This document shows, in pieces, positions 8,970-17,100 of a stretch of DNA of 24,156 nt. The DNA is taken from positions 1-24,156 of the IMG/VR virus record IMGVR_UViG_3300044639_000043, one strand, 5' to 3'. Source of the DNA: a virus. Within the stretch, counting starts at the first letter, position 1, and the number at the start of each line of letters is the position of its first letter. A model generated the notes under the pieces. It was not told the DNA's origin. It made no database searches and saw only the letters and a program-made list of their open reading frames with translations. A program made the position numbers and the translations under genes.

Positions 8970-9251
8970 TTACTCCTTATAAGTTAGTGAAATACCGTCA
9001 AATGCTTTGCCGGCTTCGTTGGATAGTTTTACTGCTGCATCTATATCTTTTTTCCTTGTTGAGCGCGGCTCTATACCTTGACGAGTCGCATCCCAATAAG
9101 ACTGTATTTCCTTCTCATCCTTCTTAACTTTGTCTTGATCCCAACCAGTCTTGGTTGGATTAACTCCTACAAACATTGGTGTATTAGATCTTAAACATTC
9201 GCCATAACTGGCGTGATCTTTGGTCTTACAAGATGAAGTACAATTACTCAT
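8970..9251 (-). CDS. Small Cys-containing head-region protein
   Basis: 93 residues. The N-terminus has four Cys in about 20 residues (NCTSSCKTKDHASYGECLRS) with a nearby His, which could bind a metal. A charged helical part follows (QDKVKKDEKEIQSYWDATRQ) and the end is AFDGISLTYKE. The start overlaps the TGA of the previous gene (ATGA). I have seen the combination of HASYGECLR and a helical charged region in aquatic phage small proteins but cannot attach a function. Confidence 0.68.
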   Translation of the reverse strand: MSNCTSSCKTKDHASYGECLRSNTPMFVGVNPTKTGWDQDKVKKDEKEIQSYWDATRQGIEPRSTRKKDIDAAVKLSNEAGKAFDGISLTYKE

Positions 9252-9574
9252 ACTGGAGTCACATAATCCCCGTAGCCAGCGTTAATTAAAACAGTAGCTT
9301 GGGCATCACTAATGGTGTACTCGTGTCCACCTAAAAAATAATAACTTGCTGCAGCCAAGTCATCTTGGCTTGGTGTCTGTGTTGCAGTAACAGTAGTTCC
9401 ATTCACTAGTAAAGATACACCTCTTGGAATATCTGTAAGGCTTATTGGAATATTACCATTAACACTTCCACCATTAAATTCTTTTCCTGCTAAACGGGCA
9501 TACGGAGAGAATCTATTGGTGTCATCAATACCGTAGGTTTGATTAAGCCAAGGTGTAATCAGTGTGTATGCCAT
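9248..9574 (-). CDS. Small head protein, possible decoration or stabiliser
   Basis: 108 residues, beta-rich and not basic, lying directly after the major capsid gene. Features: TLITPWLNQTYGIDDTNRF, a segment IPISLTDIPRGVSLLVNG, and the end FLGGHEYTISDAQATVLINA followed by GYGDYV. The position straight after the capsid gene fits a head decoration or completion protein. There is no direct evidence for the function. ATGA overlap with the gene downstream. Confidence 0.65.
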   Translation of the reverse strand: MAYTLITPWLNQTYGIDDTNRFSPYARLAGKEFNGGSVNGNIPISLTDIPRGVSLLVNGTTVTATQTPSQDDLAAASYYFLGGHEYTISDAQATVLINAGYGDYVTPV

Positions 9575-9594
9575 ATTCTTCTTTCTCTAGTGAT

Positions 9595-9618
9595 AAGAGG
9601 CGGTTTGACCCGCCCCTT
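9595..9618 (-). terminator. Hairpin after the major capsid gene (attenuator or partial terminator)
   Basis: A nine-base-pair inverted repeat: AAGGGGCGG and CCGCCTCTT on the transcribed (minus) strand, with a six-base loop and one G-U pair, starting 13 bases after the capsid stop. Only a short poor U-run (TTATCACT) follows, so it would act as a weak terminator, an RNA-processing stop or a 3' stabiliser that sets capsid mRNA above downstream genes. Confidence 0.6.
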
Positions 9619-9631
9619 ACCGAACAAGCAA

Positions 9632-10810
9632 TTAACCGTTTGTTGCTGCAGACTCAATACGAATCAGTGCTGCTTCGCGTAGGCGGTTAAAGCCTCCGAA
9701 GTAGTACCAACCGATTGTGCGGAAACGGCGTAGAGCATCAATCTCTGGACCAATGATGGTTGAGATGTCTGCGGCTTGCGCCTCAGCTAATGCTTCACGA
9801 CCTGCAATAATTGCACGGTAGTTGTTTGTAAATGTAACAGTTCCTGTTGCTGCTGCTGATGCGACATCAGATGCAGTCTTAGCATAGGAGAATGTTGTTG
9901 TTGTACCAACTACAGTAATGGTGTAAGTACCATTGAATGTTGAATCAACACCTGAAACAGTTACAACCTGTCCAACGCCTAGCCCGTGAGCTACAGCAGT
10001 TGTTAGAGTTGCAACGTTAGATGTTAACGCTTTGTTGGTTACGGAAACAGTTGTTCCGATACCTGCGGCTAGGTTTAAGCCGTTAAGTACACGAGGTGTC
10101 TCTACTACGAAAGCACCTTCTAATACACCAACTGCACCAGCAGTAAACGGTGTACGCTCTACATACTTAGTCAACTCCTGGAATCCTCCGGTGCCTGATT
10201 CGGCGCGAAGGTCAGCAGATTGACGTGGGTGTAGATATGCAGCATATAGCTCACCAATACGAGGCAGAGCCTTGTTGGTGCGTAGAGTTACTACAGCGTT
10301 GCGGATATCCGCAGTTGTAATTGTATCTACTGGAAGCACTGCACTAGATGCTGTTGGAACTGTTCCTGATGGACCATTTGCATAAATTACATTGGTACCG
10401 GCACAAAGAACTTGACCAACAACATTGTCAATGCTGTCTGCTGCGTTGTAAGCGATGATATCAGCAAGTGCTGAATCTACATCGTTGAATGAAGTTAGGT
10501 TTAACTTCTTAGTTGTTGAAACGGCTGAGCCGTATTCAGCAAGGGTTACAGTAACCTGTGATGGGTTACCTAGAGCGATTGAGGAAACGTCAGATGATTC
10601 TGTCAACGTAGATGTAGCTTGTGCTAAATCTGAATAGATTGAGAATACAACTGATGATCCTGGCATCGCCTGTTGAACTGGTTTAACATCGGCAAGTGAG
10701 CGCATAACAGGAATGGAACGAAGTGCCATTCTTACATACTGATCGTATGCTGCTGTGACTAAATTGCTAATGCTGGATGTAGTAGTTAAACTACCGCCTG
10801 GAACTGCCAT
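9632..10810 (-). CDS. Major capsid protein, N4-gp56-like (HK97 fold)
   Basis: 392 residues. The N-terminal half fits an N4-gp56-family HK97-type capsid subunit: SVVFSIYSDLAQATSTLTES (53-72), then the EYGSAVSTTKKL stretch, ADSIDNVVGQVLCAG (124-138), DIRNAVVTLRTNKALP (168-183) and YAAYLHPRQSADLR (189-202). The C-terminus RFRTIGWYYFGGFNRLREA (362-380) is characteristic. Residues about 252-330 are a different, Thr/Val/Gly-rich beta module that looks inserted. The ATG has AAAGG upstream. It follows the scaffold gene with a 27-base gap, and a hairpin follows it. The family name is from pattern recognition; the capsid role is well supported by context. Confidence 0.88.
   Translation of the reverse strand: MAVPGGSLTTTSSISNLVTAAYDQYVRMALRSIPVMRSLADVKPVQQAMPGSSVVFSIYSDLAQATSTLTESSDVSSIALGNPSQVTVTLAEYGSAVSTTKKLNLTSFNDVDSALADIIAYNAADSIDNVVGQVLCAGTNVIYANGPSGTVPTASSAVLPVDTITTADIRNAVVTLRTNKALPRIGELYAAYLHPRQSADLRAESGTGGFQELTKYVERTPFTAGAVGVLEGAFVVETPRVLNGLNLAAGIGTTVSVTNKALTSNVATLTTAVAHGLGVGQVVTVSGVDSTFNGTYTITVVGTTTTFSYAKTASDVASAAATGTVTFTNNYRAIIAGREALAEAQAADISTIIGPEIDALRRFRTIGWYYFGGFNRLREAALIRIESAATNG
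9821..10057 (-). other. Inserted beta domain within the capsid protein
   Basis: Encodes residues about 252-330 of the capsid protein: VTNKALTSNVATLTTAVAHG, then VVTVSGVDSTFNGTYTITVV, then FSYAKTASD and GTVTF. Its pattern of HGLGVG and FNGTYT recurs as a small beta domain in various phage tail and head proteins. Capsid sequence resumes at YRAIIAGREALAEAQ. It is likely exposed on the capsid surface as a built-in decoration. Boundaries are approximate. Confidence 0.6.
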
Positions 10811-10837
10811 TGGGCATTACCTTTCATTAGGATTGGA

Positions 10838-11314
10838 TTAGAGTCCAGATCCCTTAATGATTGCATCTAACTCTTCGCGAGTATTAGCGTTCATAAGTTT
10901 TTTCATAATATCGTCATTGTGCTCAGGTGTAATCCCTTGCTCAACAGTATTAGTCATCCTCTTGTACGCTGCCGCTTGAGCAGGGTCAACATTAGGTTTC
11001 TGGGGTATTTCTTCGGCTTGAAGACCAAACACATCTGCGTTTGCTTCTAACCATTTTGATACAGACTCCTCAGTTGGGTCTATATCCTGCGGAATAAAAG
11101 AAGAAATCTTCTGATTTACCCCGCGACTTGCGAGGGCTTCTTTGATTGCTCGTTCTCTTTGCGCTTTATTTAAAGATTCAAAGTTAGCTTTAAGATCTGC
11201 CAACTCTTTATCTTTTGCTTTATTAGCCTTGCGTAGTTGTTTAACGAGATCATTGCTTAATGACTCAACACTATTGTCAGTATCGTCATCATCCTCGTAG
11301 TCGTAGTTGGACAT
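10838..11314 (-). CDS. Capsid scaffolding protein
   Basis: I use the ATG at 11314 (MSNYDYEDDDDTDNS) because GGGAG precedes it; the longer in-frame GTG start at 11401 adds an unlikely Thr/Arg-rich leader with poor initiation signals. The 158-residue product has an acidic N-terminus (residues 4-12), a long coiled coil with heptad spacing (about 23-62, QLRKANKAKDKELADLKANF), then a Pro/Asn-rich linker and a C-terminal helical part (MKKLMNANTREELDAIIKG). This, just before the capsid gene, is the classic scaffold layout. It would assemble with capsid subunits into the procapsid and leave before packaging. Confidence 0.85.
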   Translation of the reverse strand: MSNYDYEDDDDTDNSVESLSNDLVKQLRKANKAKDKELADLKANFESLNKAQRERAIKEALASRGVNQKISSFIPQDIDPTEESVSKWLEANADVFGLQAEEIPQKPNVDPAQAAAYKRMTNTVEQGITPEHNDDIMKKLMNANTREELDAIIKGSGL

Positions 11315-11435
11315 AGTCCATCTCCCATTCGTTGTAGTTGTCGTAGACCTCATACAGTTCGGGGATCTCTGTATGGCTTCTACTACCGGTCTTGTTATCA
11401 CTCCATCAGGCCGGTGGTTCTGATGGCAGGCTTAG

Positions 11436-12713
11436 TTAATAGGAGCCAGCTCTGTCTCTGCTGAGTGCTCCACTGGTCATACCAGTTTGTCCACCAAATT
11501 CTGCTTTTTCTAGTCCAATAATTTTCTTACGTTTTTGTTGGGACTCTGTTTGACCTGGTAGATTAAATATTTCTTCTTCAGCTACTGCTTGTGTGTAATC
11601 TGGTTGTTGATAGATAGATGCTAGTTGTCTACCTCGCTCAAGGCCGCCACCTATAACACCAAATCCTTGTCTAGCAGTTTCAGCAGTTACACCGTAACGG
11701 CGTAGATACTCTGCATCTGTTAGGCTTGTATCTAGTCCAGCAGCTAATGCTGCTCCACCAATTTCAGCAGCGGTTATTTTACGCTTTACTTCTTCCAACC
11801 CTTTTTCAGGATCTAAAGTATAGGCAAGAATATCACCATTAGTAATATCAGGATAAAATCGTTTTAAGGCTGTGGTTACTTCAGGTGCTGCATCTAATAC
11901 TCTCTTCTGTGCAGTCAATACTCGTTCTTCTAACTCAACTGCAGATACATCATTAGCAATTAATTTATTAAAACCTGCTTGTGTGCCTAGACTATCTTTG
12001 GCATAATATGATGCTGGTAATCCATAGTTACGCATAATGTTTTGATATCCATCTTCTAATGCTAAATACTCTGCAGGACTCAATGCTGTTAAACCTTTTT
12101 TAATACGCTCAGTGTTACCAGCAAAACGTTTTTGATAAGCATCACTATTTCGTAATGCGATCTGAAATTCAGGACCAGACAAACCTTGCTTAATTAAATC
12201 CTGTAATGGGGTTACTAAAGCCTCAAGGCCATATCTACTAAATTCTGATAATAGTAAAGCATAAGCTGATCTTGCTGCGCCTTGTGCTTCAAGAGAAGCA
12301 CCGCCTACCCCTGCACTCCCTGAATCGCTACCCGCACCACCCCCAGTTGTACCACTAGTACCATATAAGCCAGTACTTTCAACTTGTTTAGTTGCTTCTG
12401 TAATAGATAAACCAGTTTTTACAAGTGCATCAATTTCATTTTGTCGCATAATACGTAATTGATTTTGACTAACATCTCCACCACTGCGGGATAAAGAATA
12501 TTGATCTTGATTTAAACGATAAGCACCAGTAACATCTCCAAAGTAAGGAGTCATTTGTACTTGACCAGGTTTAGCTACACCAACAGACTGAAATCCACCT
12601 CTATCTGGAGCGAGTGATGTATCAAACTTGTACATACCACCTTCTTTGGTGATACCTTTAGTGCTATTAAACCCAAGGGCTTTAGCCTCAGCAAGCGTTA
12701 CTTTTTCGGCCAT
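11436..12713 (-). CDS. Putative internal virion / ejection protein, 425 aa
   Basis: 425 residues. Residues about 1-100 are Gly/Lys/Thr-rich. A Gly/Ser-rich linker lies at about 117-135 (GTTGGGAGSDSGSAGVGG). The rest is mostly helical with repeated Ala-rich helices (ALSPAEYLALEDGYQNIMRN; AELEERVLTAQKRVL-like stretch at about 250-270). No enzyme motif is seen. The gene touches its upstream neighbour (TAATG), and together with the two preceding genes it forms a block of large, helical proteins between portal and scaffold. I read them as proteins stored in the head and ejected with the DNA, by analogy with T7 gp14-16. That is inference from size, composition and context, so confidence is moderate. 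Confidence 0.6.
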   Translation of the reverse strand: MAEKVTLAEAKALGFNSTKGITKEGGMYKFDTSLAPDRGGFQSVGVAKPGQVQMTPYFGDVTGAYRLNQDQYSLSRSGGDVSQNQLRIMRQNEIDALVKTGLSITEATKQVESTGLYGTSGTTGGGAGSDSGSAGVGGASLEAQGAARSAYALLLSEFSRYGLEALVTPLQDLIKQGLSGPEFQIALRNSDAYQKRFAGNTERIKKGLTALSPAEYLALEDGYQNIMRNYGLPASYYAKDSLGTQAGFNKLIANDVSAVELEERVLTAQKRVLDAAPEVTTALKRFYPDITNGDILAYTLDPEKGLEEVKRKITAAEIGGAALAAGLDTSLTDAEYLRRYGVTAETARQGFGVIGGGLERGRQLASIYQQPDYTQAVAEEEIFNLPGQTESQQKRKKIIGLEKAEFGGQTGMTSGALSRDRAGSY

Positions 12714-14125
12714 TATACTTCTCGCACTCCTTGTCCTAACATTCCCCAGTCTTTAAGTGTATCGTTTACAACATCAATAGTAACTGCAATTCCTTCTGGA
12801 GATCCATCCCACCAGGCTTGAGATCTTTTCTTTACTTCAAATTGTTGTGTATCAGCAAATCCTTTATCAGTGACAGCTAAAGGAATAACATCGCTTAGCT
12901 TGACAGCACTAACGGGCACACCTTTTGCTCTTGCAATATTACTCATATACATAGAAAAAGTGGTAGATAGATCTTCATCGGGTGGAATTTGATTTCTCAC
13001 CGCCTCTGGTAACATTCTTCTAGCATTAACTCGAATTTTATTTTTAAACTCATCAATAGATTTACCCTTATTTATAGCATCTAACCAATTAGGTAGATCA
13101 TATGCAAAGTCTGTTTCAAGATTATAGCCATTAGCTAAAGCAGTGGATGCAAGATCCATTTTGTTCTTCTCAGACTTTGCAGCCTGACTTTCCTTATAGA
13201 CAGGTAGTTCTTTAATTTTATTTTCTAAAAATGTTCTAGGATCTAGACCTTGTTCTTGGACAAGAACTTGTCTTCCATTAACCATCTTGTATGTACCTTT
13301 AGAGATACTAGATAGTTTCTTTTGTTCATCTTGTAATTGTTTGTAAAGAGAATTTATCTGAGACTTACTGGCTTCTCCTAAATTAAGAGATGAGAATATA
13401 CCTTCAATAACACCTTCTGCGACACTTCTACTAAAAATTTGTTGAGTACCGAATGGTTCAGGTAATCCACCAGCACCTGTAGCGCCTGTAGTAATATCTA
13501 TAGTAGGATTAAGTAAAAACTCTCTTAGAGAAGCACCTTGCAAATTCTTAGGTAAGCCACCTCTTCTTTCAGCAATAAATTCTAGTGCTGTTTGAGTAGC
13601 AGTCCAATCTTTTAAACCGGTAATCCCACCCTTATAAAGGCTTGGAAAATTCTTTCTTAGATCCTCTTGAATAGATTTTAATTGCACTTCATCTGCTGCA
13701 ATAGTATTAATTAATTGACTGTAACTCGCAACTGACTGCTGATCTACAGCTCCTTCAGTAGCGGCATCTCTAGCGCTTTTCTCTGCATCTAAAGCTGCTT
13801 GTTTATTTGCCCTTAACTTTTCTACAGTTATACCTTGTTTAGCGGCTTGTACCGCTTCTGGAACACCCTCTTGCTCACCAGTTATTTTTTTGTTTTCTAA
13901 TTCTTTATTATAAGAAGCAAATATCTTGTCGTAATATGCTTTTGCTTGGTTATATTTTTTACCAGCATCAGCTAATCTAGCAAGTGCCTCTTTACCAGCA
14001 GGAGAATTTTCATTAAATTTTCCATATCTAGTATCTTTAGTATCTGCTTCTCTTACTTTAAGATTAGATTCAGCGCGATTAAGATCTCTAGTAGCTTTGT
14101 CTAACTGACTCTTTAAACTAGCCAT
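12713..14125 (-). CDS. Putative internal virion / ejection protein, 470 aa
   Basis: 470 residues. The N-terminus is a coiled coil (about 1-130; LDKATRDLNRAESNLKVREA, then LRANKQAALDAEKSARDAA). The middle has a Gly-rich loop (GATGAGGLPEPFG) and a second coiled coil (about 265-300, YKQLQDEQKKLSSI). The C-terminal part is helical with conserved-looking aromatic stretches (AYDLPNWLDAINKG; SQAWWDGSPEGIA). No catalytic motif identified. TAATG overlap with the next gene and a four-base gap to the giant gene upstream imply one co-expressed complex. An ejection or core protein is the likeliest role; a tail or head-assembly protein is the alternative. Confidence 0.58.
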   Translation of the reverse strand: MASLKSQLDKATRDLNRAESNLKVREADTKDTRYGKFNENSPAGKEALARLADAGKKYNQAKAYYDKIFASYNKELENKKITGEQEGVPEAVQAAKQGITVEKLRANKQAALDAEKSARDAATEGAVDQQSVASYSQLINTIAADEVQLKSIQEDLRKNFPSLYKGGITGLKDWTATQTALEFIAERRGGLPKNLQGASLREFLLNPTIDITTGATGAGGLPEPFGTQQIFSRSVAEGVIEGIFSSLNLGEASKSQINSLYKQLQDEQKKLSSISKGTYKMVNGRQVLVQEQGLDPRTFLENKIKELPVYKESQAAKSEKNKMDLASTALANGYNLETDFAYDLPNWLDAINKGKSIDEFKNKIRVNARRMLPEAVRNQIPPDEDLSTTFSMYMSNIARAKGVPVSAVKLSDVIPLAVTDKGFADTQQFEVKKRSQAWWDGSPEGIAVTIDVVNDTLKDWGMLGQGVREV

Positions 14126-14129
14126 TCAA

Positions 14130-17100
14130 TTAATCTCCTAACAATCTGCCAAATAAGACATCGTATACTGCTTGTGTGTTTTCATTATAACGGGCTAACT
14201 CTCTTAGTTTAAGAATAGTATCGTCTTTTAGATACTTAATTAATTTTTGAGATCCACCAAACTCATCATAGTTTGCTTTTTCGTCTTTATATTCTTTGTA
14301 AACTTTAGACATTTCCCTAAGTTTATTTTGAACATCTTTTCTAATACCTATATTTTGAGCAAGCATATTATCTAATTCATCTAAAGTATTTAAACGGTTA
14401 GCAGCCCTCTGAGAACCTGTTGTACCCAACTCTTCTCTAACTAATGGGCGAGCTGCAAAGAATACATCTTTCCAAGAATCAAACTCTTTACGTAGCTGAG
14501 TTCTTTCAAAGTCTACCGTTGAGTTTTCCAAAGAAGATTCAAATGCTTCTTTTCTCTTATAGTAAGTTTGCAGATCCGAGGAAGTCTGTACCTCTCGTAA
14601 ATAATCATCTACTCTCTTATTGTAAGTCATACCCATTCCCCTCATAATTTGATAGGTATCCCAAGAGAAACCAGTTTTATGAGGTATTAAAAATGCTGCT
14701 GCATTAGGAAAATCTTTAAATAGTTCTCTATTATTATCTACAAAATATCCTGATTCCTCAGCATATTTAAGTGGTGCAATAGACTTACGCTCTGATTCGG
14801 TAACTGTATATGGAACTTGGTTAGGGAATAACTCTACCCACTTAGCCATAGCAGCATCATAATCGCCAGGATATTTATCTAATAGATTATTAAATGCTTG
14901 CTTCCAGTTAGCTCTACTATTATCACTAATCCACTGAGCCATATCAGATTTAAGTTGAACCTGTGGTGATGCTGGTGCTAAAAATCCTAGAGCAAAACGA
15001 ACTCTTAAAACTCCAAGAGTGGTATTCTTAACTCTTATACGATACTCTTCTTGTTCTGCAGTGGTAGGCGGTAATAACATACCATCATCATCATACCGTT
15101 TAGGAAGACCATTACCAGATGCTTCAAGATAAGTTACCGCTTTACGCCAAGCACTTGCATATTGCGAGTTGCGCTCATCGGTATCTAGAGCACCAATTAA
15201 ACGATTAATATGGGATGGTAATAAAACTGAAAGTATTGGTCTATCTACGGAGTACTTACCTAATAGATATCCATCTAAACTATCTGCTGATTTTTCATCA
15301 ACAAAACCTAGTAAAGTTGTAACTGTTTTAACGCTTGCCCCAGCCAATGGACCAGAGAATGTAGGAACTATAGAATCTGGATTTAAAGATGGGGTTAACA
15401 TTTTTATTTTAGCACCAAACTCTACAGGAAATGGAGTCTTAAACTCATCTGCAATACCTAAACGGGATAGCACATCTTGAATTGCATTATAAACTGGTGC
15501 TATACCAGGATAAACAAAGTAATCTTCACCCTGATCATCTTTTTGTACCCACCCAGAGTGAGCTACACCTTCGTAGGTAAGGGCTGCTTTAACAAGAGCC
15601 TCTGGATTGTAACGAACAACCCGATACATACGGCGATAAAAGTCTTCAGTTGCTCTATAGAAACGAGCAAAGTTACGAGAGTTAAAAGCAATTTGTGTTC
15701 TTACTAATGGATTATCTACATATTGTAGGATCTGACTTACTGCTCTTTCCTGTACGGCAGTAGCCAAAGCTACCTTAGCTCGTTCTGTTGCAATAGCTAT
15801 ACCAGTAGTATTAGTTGGATCTATACCTGCGATATGAGATTCAATCCACTTCTTTTCAAAACCTGTCTTTTGCATTTCCTTACGAATTGCTACCATCTCA
15901 TTTAATACTAAAGGTTGACGAGACATACGAGCATTTGCTAGACCAAGCCAAGCCCAACCTGTCCTCATAACAGTTGAAGTAGTTTGGTCTAATGAGACTA
16001 CTGGGACAAGAGTAGGTCCTGCAATTGCAAAAGGAATGTCTGCATCATCAGTAGGCATATCATCAATAGACAATTTACCTTCTACTTTATACTTACCGGA
16101 CTTGCCCATAATACGAATCTTATTTAAGAAATCTAGGTTAATATTACCATCACGTTTGACAAAGTGGGACTTGGTACGATTAAAGGCAAGATCTAATAAT
16201 TGCGATTCACTCATATCATTAGATAGTTGAGCATCTTTTAAATATTGTTTACCAGCTTTAGTCTGTAACCAAATACGACCCTGCTTTAAAAATTCACCCT
16301 GATCATCTAAATTAGCAATAGCAATTTTACCTAAATCATCATTTGCATAATATCCAATACGAGACATCCAAGTATATATAGATGCTTCATCTTGGGTAGA
16401 TATAGCTTGTGGGACAAAAGCTCGCTCGCCAGGTTTTTTAACTAAATTTTTTGGTATCACAACTTGAAGAGGTACAACTTTTGTACCAGTTCTTTTAACT
16501 AATTCTTGAGCACGACCTACATAATCAGTAGCACCGCTTGCAAAATTAGATGCACTTTCTGATATCTCACCTAATGCGTTATCAACATCTCCGTATTTAA
16601 CTTGCTCTGCAAGTAAATCGGCTTCTTTTTTAGCAAATGGTTTTAAACCAAGTTTTTCTCTAAAACGATTAACCTTACCTGTAGTCAGTGTTCTAGCAAA
16701 TATTTCTCTAGTTTGTTTTGTAAGTCCACCCTTAACCACATATTCAAGTTCTTTAATTTTAAGTTCAATATCTGAAACGTCTATTGGATCTTTAGTTTTA
16801 GATAGTTTAATTCTTAATTTAGAAAGTTCAGATGAGGCATTATCAAAAGTAGTTTTTAATACAATAAGTTCTTTAGCTATATCATCTACTTCATTTTTGT
16901 TAACTAATCGCATAGCAAATCCAAGAGGATTCTCAGACCATTTAACCTTACCTTCTGCTTTCATAGCGGCAGCTAGATAAGTGTTAATACGAGTTGAAAG
17001 AACTCTATTCTTAGCAACTCCCCAAACTGATTGACCAATAGCAAGGTTCATCATTAGATCTTCACCTGCGTTACGAAGAGCATAACGAGGTCCAGCAAGA

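Noticed and set aside
11315-11401. Longer scaffold start (GTG at 11401)
   Set aside because: Adds a Thr/Arg-rich leader with poor initiation signals; the ATG at 11314 has GGGAG before it. The 121-bp gap holds only a weak ACCGG/CCGGT inverted repeat.
15169-15480. Plus-strand 103-codon frame
   Set aside because: Same reasons: antisense to the giant protein, without a ribosome site or recognisable protein pattern.
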